NCBI GenBank assembly: GCA_023460395.1 | Contig: JAEWQB010000028.1 | Coordinates: 62,001 to 126,000, forward strand | Direction of reading: 5' to 3' | DNA from: Pseudomonadota bacterium | Lineage (GTDB): Bacteria > Desulfobacterota > Desulfovibrionia > Desulfovibrionales > Desulfovibrionaceae | Length of the DNA stretch: 64,000 bases | In this document: positions 50,158 through 59,367 of the stretch, piece by piece | Layout: each line of letters begins with the position of its first letter | Position numbering within the stretch: the first letter of the stretch is position 1 | Notes under the pieces: model-generated | Databases searched by the model: none | Told to the model about the DNA's origin: nothing | What the model saw: only the letters and a program-made list of their open reading frames with translations | Made by a program: the position numbers and the translations under genes

Positions 50158-51621
50158 ATGTCCCATCTCTATGCTAAGTCCCTCACGGAAATCCGCACGT
50201 TGCTGGCGGAAGGCGGCGTAACCGCGGAACAGGCCACCGCTTCCTGCCTTGCCCGCATCGCGGAAACAGAACCTGCTGTCCGCGCCATGCTCACGGTCAG
50301 CGGCGAACAGGCGTTGGAAACGGCCCGCCAGCTTGACGCGCAAGGCCCGAACCCCGGTCAGCCGCTGTGGGGCGTGCCGCTTGTTCTTAAGGATGTGCTC
50401 TGCACCAAGGGCGTGCGCACCACCTGCGGCTCGAAAATATTGGAAAACTTTGTTCCGTTTTACGATGCCTTTGCCGTTCACCGGTTGCAGGAAGCAGGGG
50501 CGATACTTCTAGGTAAAACCAACATGGACGAATTCGCCATGGGGTCTTCCACTGAAAATTCGGCCTACCATCCCACGCGTAACCCGTGGGATACCGCGCG
50601 GGTTCCCGGCGGCTCTTCCGGCGGTTCCGCCGCGTCTGTGAGTGCCTGTCAGGCATTTGGTTCGCTGGGAACAGATACCGGCGGCTCCATCCGCCAGCCC
50701 GCTTCCCTGTGCGGCTGCGTGGGGCTTAAACCAACCTACGGACGCGTGTCGCGCTATGGCATGGTCGCCTATGGTTCCTCGCTGGATCAAATTGGTCCCA
50801 TGACCCGCACCGTGGAAGACAATGCCCGTTTGCTACAGGTTATCGCCGGGTACGACCCGCGCGACTCCACATGCGCGGATATTCCCGTGCCAGACTATCT
50901 CGCGGCACTGGGCAAAACCGACCTTTCCGGTCTGCGTGTGGGCATTCCCACAGAGTTCTGGGGGGAAGGGCTTGATCCCGAAGTCCGCGCAGCATGTTCC
51001 GCCGCACTGGATTCCCTGAAATCGCTGGGCGCGGAATTGGTGGAAGTTTCTCTGCCTCATTCCCGCTACGCCATTGCGGTGTATTACATTGTCGCCATGG
51101 CTGAAGCCAGTTCCAACCTCGCCCGATTTGACGGGGTTCGCTATGGCTATCGCACGCCGGACGCAACAGAATTGCTGGACCTGTACGTGCAGTCCCGGAG
51201 CCGGGGATTCGGTGACGAGGTGCAACGGAGAATTATGCTGGGCACGTACGTGCTTTCCTCCGGTTACTATGACGCGTACTACCGCAAGGCAGCGCAAGTC
51301 CGCCGCCGCATCCGCGAGGATTACGAGGCCGCGCTAGCCCAGTGTGATGTGTTGTGCGGCCCCGCGTCGCCCGTAGCCGCTTGGCGGGTGGGAGAACTGA
51401 CGGATGATCCGCTAAAAATGTATCTGATGGACATTTATACCATTTCCCTAAACCTTGCCGGACTGCCCGGCATATCTCTCCCCGTGGGACGGGGCGGAGA
51501 AAGCGGTATGCCCGTGGGCTTACAGATGTTTGGCCGGGCCTTTGACGAAGCCAAGCTCTACATGGTGGCGCACGCACTGGAAGCCGGACTGCCTCCTCTT
51601 GGAATGCCCACCGCGCTGTAG
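50158..51621 (+). CDS. gatA: Aspartyl/glutamyl-tRNA amidotransferase subunit A (amidase)
   Basis: 487 aa. Amidase-signature enzyme releasing ammonia from glutamine. The catalytic Lys is in VPLVLKDVLC, the cis-Ser in PGGSSGGSAA, and the nucleophile Ser in DTGGSIRQPA. The GKTNMDEFAMGSSTENS block is typical of GatA. It is coupled with gatC. gatB is not in the window. Confidence 0.97.
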   Translation: MSHLYAKSLTEIRTLLAEGGVTAEQATASCLARIAETEPAVRAMLTVSGEQALETARQLDAQGPNPGQPLWGVPLVLKDVLCTKGVRTTCGSKILENFVPFYDAFAVHRLQEAGAILLGKTNMDEFAMGSSTENSAYHPTRNPWDTARVPGGSSGGSAASVSACQAFGSLGTDTGGSIRQPASLCGCVGLKPTYGRVSRYGMVAYGSSLDQIGPMTRTVEDNARLLQVIAGYDPRDSTCADIPVPDYLAALGKTDLSGLRVGIPTEFWGEGLDPEVRAACSAALDSLKSLGAELVEVSLPHSRYAIAVYYIVAMAEASSNLARFDGVRYGYRTPDATELLDLYVQSRSRGFGDEVQRRIMLGTYVLSSGYYDAYYRKAAQVRRRIREDYEAALAQCDVLCGPASPVAAWRVGELTDDPLKMYLMDIYTISLNLAGLPGISLPVGRGGESGMPVGLQMFGRAFDEAKLYMVAHALEAGLPPLGMPTAL

Positions 51622-51628
51622 CCTGCCC

Positions 51629-52687
51629 ATGACTATTGCCGTTGCCATAAGTGGTGGAATCGATTCGCTGTTCGCCCTGCTTTCTCTGAAGGAACAGGGC
51701 CACAGCGTTTTCGGTCTGCACGCGCACTTTCTTCCGCCCAGCATGGAGAGGGAGAAGGCGCTTAGTGCCATGTGCCGCACGTTGAGCGTCCCCTTTTACG
51801 CGGTGGATCTTTCCGCAGAGTTTGAGCAGGGAGTGGTGCAACCTTTCCTTGCGGAATATGCCGCCGCGCGCACGCCTAATCCCTGCGCTCTCTGCAACGC
51901 CCGCATGAAATTTGGCGCTCTGCTGCGTGAAGCCCACCGGCTGGGAGCGGATCGCATAGCCACGGGGCACTACGCGCGGTTATGCAATCACCCAACTTAT
52001 GGGCAGGCGCTGTTGCGCGGCGCTGATCCCAAAAAAGACCAAAGTTATTTCCTTTCACTGGTCCCTGCCCGGCAGCTCGCACAGGCGGTATTTCCTTTGG
52101 GCGATACAACCAAAGACGCCGTGCGCGCAGATATGGCGCAACGGGGTCTTACCCCGCCATACCCCGCGGAAAGTCAGGAAATTTGCTTTGTCCCGGACGA
52201 TGCCTACCGAGAATTTCTTCACGCCCGGCAAGCGGTGGACGATACTCCCGGTCCCATTGTCACCACGCAGGGCCAACTGGTGGGCAGGCACACCGGGCTA
52301 TGGCAATACACGGAAGGGCAGCGGCGGGGGCTGGGCATAGCGTGGAGCGAACCGCTTTACGTGATAGCCAAACAGGCCGCCACAAACACGCTCGTGGTGG
52401 GGGAAAAGACGGCTCTTGTCTCTCCCGGTTGCCTTATGACGGAGTACAACGGGCTGGTGCCCCATGAACTCTGGCCGGAAGATGTGTTCGTGCGCATCCG
52501 GTACCGGCAACAGCCCATGCGGGCCACCGTAACGGCGCGGGAAACGCCGGAAGACAACGGGAAACGCCATACGTTCAGTGTTCGGTTTGCCGAACCGCAC
52601 ACGCCCCCCGCCGCAGGTCAGGTCTGCTGTGTGTATGATGCCGAAGGCTACGTACTAGGCGGCGGCGTTATTACCGCCGCGCTATAA
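51629..52687 (+). CDS. mnmA: tRNA-specific 2-thiouridylase MnmA
   Basis: 352 aa from ATG 51629, 7 bases after gatA. PP-loop SGGIDS (8-13) binds ATP. Catalytic Cys86 (TPNPCALCNARMKFG) and Cys186 (SQEICFVPDD) match the Cys102/Cys199 pair of E. coli. ATGHYAR is also present. It makes the 2-thio group of U34 in tRNA-Lys/Glu/Gln, which fits its place beside gatCA. It is slightly short at the N-terminus compared with E. coli. Confidence 0.93.
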   Translation: MTIAVAISGGIDSLFALLSLKEQGHSVFGLHAHFLPPSMEREKALSAMCRTLSVPFYAVDLSAEFEQGVVQPFLAEYAAARTPNPCALCNARMKFGALLREAHRLGADRIATGHYARLCNHPTYGQALLRGADPKKDQSYFLSLVPARQLAQAVFPLGDTTKDAVRADMAQRGLTPPYPAESQEICFVPDDAYREFLHARQAVDDTPGPIVTTQGQLVGRHTGLWQYTEGQRRGLGIAWSEPLYVIAKQAATNTLVVGEKTALVSPGCLMTEYNGLVPHELWPEDVFVRIRYRQQPMRATVTARETPEDNGKRHTFSVRFAEPHTPPAAGQVCCVYDAEGYVLGGGVITAAL

Positions 52688-52784
52688 ACGCCCCAAGGCC
52701 CCGTTGTGGGCACAGTGAGCCTTACGCACGGATTCCACCCACGAGCGCCCGCGCAGGGCACAGCCGCCCACGTTGCACCACACG

Positions 52785-53159
52785 CTAGGCAGGCAAAAGG
52801 TGACGCACCACGTCCAACAGATTTCTCCGGTCCAGCGGCTTTTCGATAAAGGCGTCCGCGCCGATCAACGCCGCCGTGGCGCGGGCGTTTTCCAAACTCA
52901 AAAATGCGGCTCCCGCCGTAATGGCAACCACCCGCACGCCGGGGAATTCCCTTTTTAACTGCCGGATCGTCTGCAGTCCGTCCTGTTCCGGCATAAATAA
53001 GTCGGTAATCACGACATCCGCCCCGTGCTGCCGCATGGCCCGCATACCGACAACGCCGTCTTCCGCGCAGAGCACTCTGTAGCCGACCCCCCGCAGCAAC
53101 GTTTCCAGCAGCGTGCGATACCACTGGTCGTCTTCCATGATAAGCACCCGATGGCGCAT
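52785..53159 (-). CDS. Single-domain response regulator
   Basis: 124 aa from ATG 53159; upstream extension would run into the neighbouring gene. CheY-like: acidic pair Glu9-Asp10-Asp11, phosphoacceptor Asp53 (VVITDLFMPEQDG), Thr in AITAG, and Lys in FIEKPLDRRNLLDVV. No output domain. Its kinase is not adjacent; the hybrid and sigma-54 systems elsewhere in the window are possible partners only by speculation. Confidence 0.85.
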   Translation of the reverse strand: MRHRVLIMEDDQWYRTLLETLLRGVGYRVLCAEDGVVGMRAMRQHGADVVITDLFMPEQDGLQTIRQLKREFPGVRVVAITAGAAFLSLENARATAALIGADAFIEKPLDRRNLLDVVRHLLPA

Positions 53160-53196
53160 ATCCGGTTCCCTGTCGTTCGCAATCTGCCGCTGTGAT

Positions 53197-53490
53197 TCAA
53201 AGGAGAGCATGGCGTTTCGTTGCGGTTTCATCACGTCTAACCTGTTCCGGCGCATCGGGCACCAAGGAAAAGCCGAATTGTTTCGCCATAAAGGCCAATG
53301 GTTCCACATCACCCGTTTCACGCATAATATCCATCAGCGTTTCCACCCCCAATTTTGCCCCGGTATCATAGGGATTCACTTCGCGCAGCAGCGTGGAGTA
53401 TGGTTTGCCTATTTCTTTAGCCAACGCCTTGGCGGGGATGGGGCTATCCAAAATCATTTGGTGAATAATCCGCATAAGATCTGAAAACAT
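53197..53490 (-). CDS. CII-like phage-type regulatory protein
   Basis: 97 aa with a strong ribosome site (GGAGGAGG). The N-terminal helix-turn-helix region AKALAKEIGKPYSTLLREVNPYDTGAKLGVETLMDIMRETG fits the phage regulatory CII/CP76 family. No phage structural genes are near, so it seems domesticated. It is 37 bases upstream of the single-domain receiver on the same strand and probably forms an operon with it. Confidence 0.75.
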   Translation of the reverse strand: MFSDLMRIIHQMILDSPIPAKALAKEIGKPYSTLLREVNPYDTGAKLGVETLMDIMRETGDVEPLAFMAKQFGFSLVPDAPEQVRRDETATKRHALL

Positions 53491-53615
53491 ATATCGTCCT
53501 CCTCCCGATCAATCTACAAGGAGAACTTTCAAACTTCGTACCATTACTCTTGCAAAAAAAATAATGAAAAATCAGGGAACTATAAAACAGGCAATGCCGC
53601 GCACAATGAAATCAT

Positions 53616-53655
53616 CTCGAAAAAACAGACTTTGTAAAGTCAAACTTTACAGAGT
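53616..53655 (-). terminator. Rho-independent terminator of the kinase/sigma-54 regulator operon
   Basis: On the minus strand ACTCTGTAAAGT (53655-53644) pairs with ACTTTACAAAGT (53640-53629), followed by CTGTTTTTT. The stem overlaps the regulator stop codon. Confidence 0.7.
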
Positions 53656-55371
53656 ATCGTCTGTTGTATCCCCGCACGAGGGATCTCCCCAATCGTCTCC
53701 GGGGGGGGACGTTGGCGTCGCGCCGGTCAGCCCCTCCGCCCCTGCGGCTCTCTGTCTCTCGGCGGAAGACGCGCCCTCCGAATCATCCGGTGCCGCCCGC
53801 GTGCCATCATGCAGCCCGACAGCCCATTCCCGGCTGATACCATGCCTCCGCAGCATGGCATACAGCCATTGCCGGGAAACTCCCGCCATGCGGCTGGCCA
53901 AGGGGACATTTCCCCGCGCAACGTGCAGGAGATGTTGTAAATACGATTTTTCCACTCTCAACAACGCGGCATCTTTGTAAACTTTCCATTGTGGAAAGGA
54001 AGATTCCCTCGGTCCGCCCGTTCGTGCGAGGGCATCCCCCTCCTCACTTTCTCCACCCCGCGCGGCTTCACTGGAAAGATTTGGGAAAAAAGCGGAAGGA
54101 AACAACGTATCGCTCTCCTGCGCCCGCCGCTCGGCGGAAACACGGCGTTCCCCCTTCGCTTCGCTAGCGGCACCCTCTCCCGGCTCCACTCCCCCCACGG
54201 ATCGCATACGGGAACGGGCCGCCGCCACGCGAATGGAACTGGGCAAATGCTCCGGCAGCAGTTCCGGTGCATACCGCGCACGGACAAGCGCCTGTTCCAC
54301 CACGTACAGTAATTCCCGCACATTACCCGGCCACGGGTAGGTCGCCAATTCCGCAACGAACGCCTCGTTCAGACTTTTAGGCGCAAAGCCGTATCGCAAA
54401 CACCCGCGCGAAACGCAGTGCTCAGTCAGTTCAGCGATATCCTCTCCCCGGTCACGCAATGGCGGCAGGCAAAGGTGAATGGCTTGCAGGCGGTACAGCA
54501 AATCCTTGCGAAACGTACCGCGTCCAACCATATCTTCCAGAGAACGGTTGGTAGCCGCCACTAAGCGAAAGTTGCTGTGTAACTCACGGGAAGCTCCCAC
54601 AGGGCGAAAGCGCTGCTCCTGCAAGACTCGCAAAAAAGCCCGCTGCTGCGGCATGGAAAGCTCGCCCACCTCGTCTAAGAACAGGGTTCCGCCGTGCGCC
54701 TGCAACACCAGCCCCTCGCGGGACTTGCTGGCCCCGGTGAAAGCGCCTTTTTCATGTCCAAATAATTCGCTTTCGGTCAACGAGTTGGCAATGGTTCCGC
54801 AATCCACGGGAATAAACGGGCCGAGACGCCGGGCGCTATTTTCATGAATGGCACGGGCGAAAAGTTCTTTGCCTGTTCCCGTTTCCCCGGTGATAAGCAC
54901 CGGAGCATCGCAACTTGCGGCCTCCGCCAGCACGCGAAAGCACTGCTGCATGGCGGTTCCGTGCCCCACAATGCCGCTCCGCTCCGGCTCTTCCAGCCGT
55001 GATATCCCCCGCCGGTAAGTCAACGCCCGGCTTACTGCCTGCTTCATAGCGGTCAGCGAGGCTGGTTTGCTTATATAATCCAAGGCTCCACTGCCTATGG
55101 CAATCTCCGCCCCATCGGCATCGCCGTCTCCGGTGATGATAATGATATCCGGCGCGTCCATGTCCTGCCGGATTACGGGAATAATTTCCAACCCGTCACC
55201 GTCCGGCAACCCCACGTCTAGAAAGACCAAATCAAACGCTTCTTCTGTCAAAGCCTTACGGCACCCCGCCAGCGTACCGACTCCCCGCACGGTATGCCCC
55301 TCCAGCATCATGGCTGAAGAGAGCATGTCCCTGAACAAGGTGTCGTCGTCTATGATCAGAATTCGGGCCAT
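53647..55371 (-). CDS. Sigma-54-dependent response regulator (NtrC family)
   Basis: 574 aa from ATG 55371 (GAGGGG upstream). The receiver domain (1-120) has Asp52 (LVFLDVGLPDGDG). The AAA+ domain (about 140-370) has Walker A GETGTGKE, the sigma-54 contact loop GAFTGA and Walker B LFLDEVGEL. A Fis-type helix-turn-helix (about 485-520, HVARGNVPLASRMAGVSRQWLYAMLRRHG) ends the functional part. A 90-residue charged linker lies between AAA+ and HTH, and a 50-residue Gly/Asp/Thr tail follows; both are low complexity. It is encoded 50 bases after a histidine kinase, its likely partner. Confidence 0.9.
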   Translation of the reverse strand: MARILIIDDDTLFRDMLSSAMMLEGHTVRGVGTLAGCRKALTEEAFDLVFLDVGLPDGDGLEIIPVIRQDMDAPDIIIITGDGDADGAEIAIGSGALDYISKPASLTAMKQAVSRALTYRRGISRLEEPERSGIVGHGTAMQQCFRVLAEAASCDAPVLITGETGTGKELFARAIHENSARRLGPFIPVDCGTIANSLTESELFGHEKGAFTGASKSREGLVLQAHGGTLFLDEVGELSMPQQRAFLRVLQEQRFRPVGASRELHSNFRLVAATNRSLEDMVGRGTFRKDLLYRLQAIHLCLPPLRDRGEDIAELTEHCVSRGCLRYGFAPKSLNEAFVAELATYPWPGNVRELLYVVEQALVRARYAPELLPEHLPSSIRVAAARSRMRSVGGVEPGEGAASEAKGERRVSAERRAQESDTLFPSAFFPNLSSEAARGGESEEGDALARTGGPRESSFPQWKVYKDAALLRVEKSYLQHLLHVARGNVPLASRMAGVSRQWLYAMLRRHGISREWAVGLHDGTRAAPDDSEGASSAERQRAAGAEGLTGATPTSPPGDDWGDPSCGDTTDDTL

Positions 55372-55420
55372 CCCCACCCCTCGCTCTTCCGTTTCTCCCA
55401 CCCGCGCGGTCGGTGGGCGA

Positions 55421-56695
55421 TCATCCTTTCTCCACTGGCAGCCACAGCCGCACAACAGTCCCCTGTCCCGCCACTGTCGCGGCAGCCACCCTTCCGCCAT
55501 GCGCCCACACGATGCCCTGCACCAACGCAAGGCCGCGCCCTTTTTTCCCCGCCGCCTCACGGGTGGTGAAATATGGCTCGGTGCACCGCGCCAGTACGGC
55601 CTCCGACATGCCGCACCCGGAGTCCCGGACCTCCAGCAATACCGGCCAGTGGCTGTCTCCGCTGTGGCGCACCATGATGCGCAGCGCCCCTTGCCCTCCC
55701 ATGGCTCCCACACTGTTCTCCCACAACGAGTCAAACGCCAGACGCAAAAAAGAAGCATCCGCCAGACAGTCCGGGACGGGCGAAAAGTCCGTTTCCAGTC
55801 GGACACCAGCGGGAAGGGAGCCAGACAACCCTGCACACCACCGTGCCACAAGCACGGTCAAATTAACCATGCCGGGGGTCAGGTCCACGCGTCCGCCCAT
55901 AATACGGGCGCGGGCGACTGTTTCGCGGGCCTGCCCGCAGCCACGCAGAATATTACGCAGACTCAGACTACGCATAGACTCGTCGTCTGCCCCGACGGAT
56001 TCCGCAATTTCCGCAAACCCCTGTATGGAGGCCAACACGTTATTAAATTCATGCGAAATGCCTGACGCGAACCGGCGCATGGAACGCCCAAACCGCAACG
56101 AGGAAGCGGGAATACTGCCGCATTCTGCAGAACGGACCAGCATAAGTACGCCCCCTATGTAGTCCTGCCGTACCCCGGCTTCGGCATCGTTCAGAACCGC
56201 GGATGCGGCAAGGGGACGCATGGCAGCCCCGCCGTTAAAATTACCCTGCGCCGAATCCGAGGCCAATGCCCGCACCGGAAAGACTTCCATAAGCACTGTG
56301 GCGTTTTGGACGGACTCTTCCCTCATGCCGGAATCCCACACGGCCTCTCCCCCGGTGCCCACGGTATGGGGCAGCGCGGTGGGCCAATCGGGGCTACCCG
56401 GCTGATGGTCAGGCGCAGCCGCGCGGGCAACATCGCCACGCCAGCACAGGCCATGGGTAATGGCAAAATCTAAATCGGGCGGTATAGCGAGAAGATGCGT
56501 AAGACGACGGCCCGACAAGCCGCTGCCCCCGGCCCCCTGTGCGCCTTCATTTTCCTTTTCTGGCTGCTGCGAACATGCATCCCCCACTCCCAGCAGCCGG
56601 GCAAATACACGGTTAGCATGCCGCACGACACCCAAAGCATCCAGCCGCGCCACCCCCACGCCGCAACGATCAAACAGGCTTGCCATCTCCTTCAT
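55421..56695 (-). CDS. Sensor histidine kinase partnered with the sigma-54 regulator
   Basis: 424 aa from ATG 56695 (AAGGGG upstream), soluble. An N-terminal PAS-like domain (about 1-150, GVVRHANRVFARLLGVGD) precedes the phosphoacceptor His in FASGISHEFNNVLASIQGF and an ATPase domain with DSGCGMSEAVLARCTEPYFTT and KKGRGLALVQGIVWAHGG. This is the NtrB-like HPK4 pattern, which usually pairs with NtrC-family regulators such as the gene just downstream. Signal unknown. Confidence 0.88.
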   Translation of the reverse strand: MKEMASLFDRCGVGVARLDALGVVRHANRVFARLLGVGDACSQQPEKENEGAQGAGGSGLSGRRLTHLLAIPPDLDFAITHGLCWRGDVARAAAPDHQPGSPDWPTALPHTVGTGGEAVWDSGMREESVQNATVLMEVFPVRALASDSAQGNFNGGAAMRPLAASAVLNDAEAGVRQDYIGGVLMLVRSAECGSIPASSLRFGRSMRRFASGISHEFNNVLASIQGFAEIAESVGADDESMRSLSLRNILRGCGQARETVARARIMGGRVDLTPGMVNLTVLVARWCAGLSGSLPAGVRLETDFSPVPDCLADASFLRLAFDSLWENSVGAMGGQGALRIMVRHSGDSHWPVLLEVRDSGCGMSEAVLARCTEPYFTTREAAGKKGRGLALVQGIVWAHGGRVAAATVAGQGTVVRLWLPVEKG

Positions 56696-56911
56696 CCCAG
56701 AATTCCCCTTGCGCCATTCGGCGGTCACCGAAGTCTTTTCTCTTTTGTGTGCCTTTCCCTATATTCCAAGCGCGTGGCATGGGCCTGTGCGCAGCGTATC
56801 CCACCTCCCCTATTCACATTCTGTGATATGCTTATTTCCCCTGAAGGCGCAAGCAGCCCCCGGAAGGCCCGGCGACTTACGGCACGGTCCGGCATAGTCC
56901 GGCAGGCACTG

Positions 56912-56961
56912 TAAAAATACGCACAGGGCAAGCCCCGGAAACCGGAACCCGCCCTGTGCGT
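56912..56961 (-). terminator. Rho-independent terminator of uvrC
   Basis: On the minus strand ACGCACAGGGC (56961-56951) pairs with GCCCTGTGCGT (56929-56919), followed by ATTTTTAC. Confidence 0.8.
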
Positions 56962-56996
56962 TCTCTGCCTTCAAAAAAGGGAGACAGGCTGCAAGC

Positions 56997-59096
56997 CTAT
57001 GGCTTCGAGCGCAACGCTCCCAACCCCTCGCGGATGCGCCGGGCTTTAACCGCCCCGATGCCGGGAACGGCAGCAAGCTCTTCTTCCGTAGCGGCAGCCA
57101 TGGCTTGTATGGAAGGGAAATGCGCCCAAAGTATTTTTGCCAGCGCAGGCCCCACACCGTCTATCCGTTGCAGTTCGCCCGACAGGGCTGATCCTGCCCG
57201 TGCCCTGCGGTGTCGACGCAGCGAGTAATCATGCACAGTATCACGGATAAGCTGCACAAACAGCAGCTCCGGCGAGCCGGACTTCATATTCACAGGATTG
57301 CTCCGGCCCGGCAGAAAAACCACATCAGAAACATTGCCCTTACGCCGGTCTGCCCGCCCGCTTTCCGCCGAACGCGCTTTGGCGATGGAGGCCACGGCAA
57401 AAGGCAACTGCGCGGTTTCATGCCCGACCCCATTCTTCCTAGCCCATGCGGCTAGCACGGAAACCACCGCGTTAAGCTGCCCGCGTCCGCCGTCAATAAG
57501 GAGCAGGTCCGGCCATGGCGGCCCGGACTCCAGCCTGCGGGACATCCAGTTGGCTAATACGCCGTAGTCATCCCCCCCGGCATCTTCGTCCGCAAAGGCG
57601 TATGTGCGGTACTGGTCCTTAGCCGGTCTGCCATCCTCAAACACGACCACACCCACCCGCGTATCCCGCCCGCTGGTGTGTGACACGTCCACCGCCTCAA
57701 TACGCGCGGGGGACACCGCCATTCCCAACCGGGCCGCCAGAAGAGCGGCGACGTCCTGCTCCTGCGCCACGCGGGCGTCTTGCACCGCGTTGGTACTCGC
57801 CATGGTCACAAGCCTGTTCTCAACTTCGTTTCGGGGCGGGCCTATGCGCACCGGACCGGAGCGCAAATCGGCAAGCGCCTCCGACAGTGCGGCAAGCGGA
57901 TTATCCCACAGGCAAGCGCCGGGCAACGCATTGAGGGCAGTTGTCGCCCCTTCTTGCTCCCCCCCTTCCGAAAGGGCACGGCTCTCGTCGCTGTTTCCGG
58001 GGTATTTTCCCTGCGCTCCGGCGTCATCGCCGCATGCGGGATGCTCCACCTCGACAAGATCCTCAACGCAACCTTCGTTTGACCGGGCGCTCGGCGCGGC
58101 GAGCACTCCCTCGACTCCCCGATCGGACGCCGATTCCTGACTCTCAATGGCCCACGGAATGACAATCCGTTCTGGAATAACGCTATGCGGGCCATAATAT
58201 TGACCAACAAAACTCATAATAACTTCGGGGCCTTCTTCCAGTGTTAGACCCGCCCAAAAAAAGTTCCGTTTGTCCAGCAACACCCCACCGCGCACGAACA
58301 GCAAGCCCAGAGCCAGACCTTTGGGGGTTTCTGCCACCCCCAGAACATCCATATCCCGCGCAGAGGACATAACCGCCCCCTGTCGTTCCACCGTGCGCCG
58401 TATAGCCGCCATCTGATCCCGCAACAAGGCCGCCTGTTCAAACTCCAAGGCCTCGGACGCCTCGACCATCCGTCCTTGCAACAATTCCAGCAAGGAGGAA
58501 GAACGCCCGCCTAACAGCATTTCCACCTGCCCCACCTGCTCCCGATACCTTGCCTCATCCACGGCAAGGCAACAGGGCGCGAGACATTGCCCCATATAAT
58601 GATAGAGGCAGGGGCGCACCCGATTGCGAAATGCCGTGTCGGAACACCGCCGCAACGGGAATACGGCATGAATGGCCTTCCATGTCTCCCGTGCCGCATG
58701 GGCAGAGGTATAGGGACCAAAGTAGGCACTGCCATCCCGCACCACCTTACGCGTCAGGGTAAGGCGGGGCCATGGATGCCGTTTGGTCAGTTTGAACAGG
58801 ATATACTGTTTGTCGTCACGCAGCAGGATATTGTAGCGGGGCCGGTGCTTCTTGATGAGGCTGGCTTCCAGCAGCAGCGCTTCCTTTTCCGTAGTGGTTG
58901 AAAGCGTATCCACGCTACGCGCACCGCGCAGCATGGCCCGCGTTTTGGGGGTGAGCGTTTCCGCTGGTCGAAAATATGAGGCCACACGCCGACGCAGGTG
59001 TTTGGCCTTACCCACATAAAGAATCCGGCCTCCTTCATCCTTAAAAAGGTAGACCCCCGGTGTCACGGGAATAGAGGCCAGCGCTATTTTTTCCAT
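56997..59096 (-). CDS. uvrC: Excinuclease ABC subunit C
   Basis: 699 aa from ATG 59096, where the protein aligns with the UvrC N-terminus; the frame stays open a further 42 codons upstream. UvrC makes both incisions in nucleotide excision repair. GIY-YIG nuclease (PGVYLFKDEGGRILYVGKAKHLRRRVASYF), UVR motif (EALEFEQAALLRDQMAAIRR), the RNase H-like endonuclease (EAVDVSHTSGRDTRVGVVVFEDGRPAKDQYRTY) and two C-terminal HhH motifs (IDGVGPALAKIL, VPGIGAVKARRI) are in order. It is about 90 residues longer than usual because of a low-complexity acidic insert (about residues 330-420) before the endonuclease domain. Confidence 0.95.
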   Translation of the reverse strand: MEKIALASIPVTPGVYLFKDEGGRILYVGKAKHLRRRVASYFRPAETLTPKTRAMLRGARSVDTLSTTTEKEALLLEASLIKKHRPRYNILLRDDKQYILFKLTKRHPWPRLTLTRKVVRDGSAYFGPYTSAHAARETWKAIHAVFPLRRCSDTAFRNRVRPCLYHYMGQCLAPCCLAVDEARYREQVGQVEMLLGGRSSSLLELLQGRMVEASEALEFEQAALLRDQMAAIRRTVERQGAVMSSARDMDVLGVAETPKGLALGLLFVRGGVLLDKRNFFWAGLTLEEGPEVIMSFVGQYYGPHSVIPERIVIPWAIESQESASDRGVEGVLAAPSARSNEGCVEDLVEVEHPACGDDAGAQGKYPGNSDESRALSEGGEQEGATTALNALPGACLWDNPLAALSEALADLRSGPVRIGPPRNEVENRLVTMASTNAVQDARVAQEQDVAALLAARLGMAVSPARIEAVDVSHTSGRDTRVGVVVFEDGRPAKDQYRTYAFADEDAGGDDYGVLANWMSRRLESGPPWPDLLLIDGGRGQLNAVVSVLAAWARKNGVGHETAQLPFAVASIAKARSAESGRADRRKGNVSDVVFLPGRSNPVNMKSGSPELLFVQLIRDTVHDYSLRRHRRARAGSALSGELQRIDGVGPALAKILWAHFPSIQAMAAATEEELAAVPGIGAVKARRIREGLGALRSKP

Positions 59097-59272
59097 CCCC
59101 CGTTCTACCCTGCCTTCAAGGACGCTGTCAAAAGACTGAGAATGGGAATCCTCTATCGGGTCAGACTTACGCCCGGCGCGCTCAATTCGCGCACACGAAT
59201 ATCCGTTAGATGATTTATTCACCCATTTAAAAAGTTTTACGTTATTTTGGTATAAAATTTTCTACTTTTGGC

Positions 59273-59299
59273 TTGCATAATTTTTTTTACGAATATAAG
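59273..59299 (+). promoter_or_regulatory. Candidate promoter of the first porin gene
   Basis: TTGCAT (59273-59278) and TATAAG (59294-59299), 15-base spacer, within a very AT-rich stretch (59230-59300) that could act as an UP element. Confidence 0.35.
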
Positions 59300-59367
59300 G
59301 TTCGCGTTAATTATCGGTTATACGCGTTCGGGAAACGCATAACGCAAAACAAGGAAGGTATTGTTCA

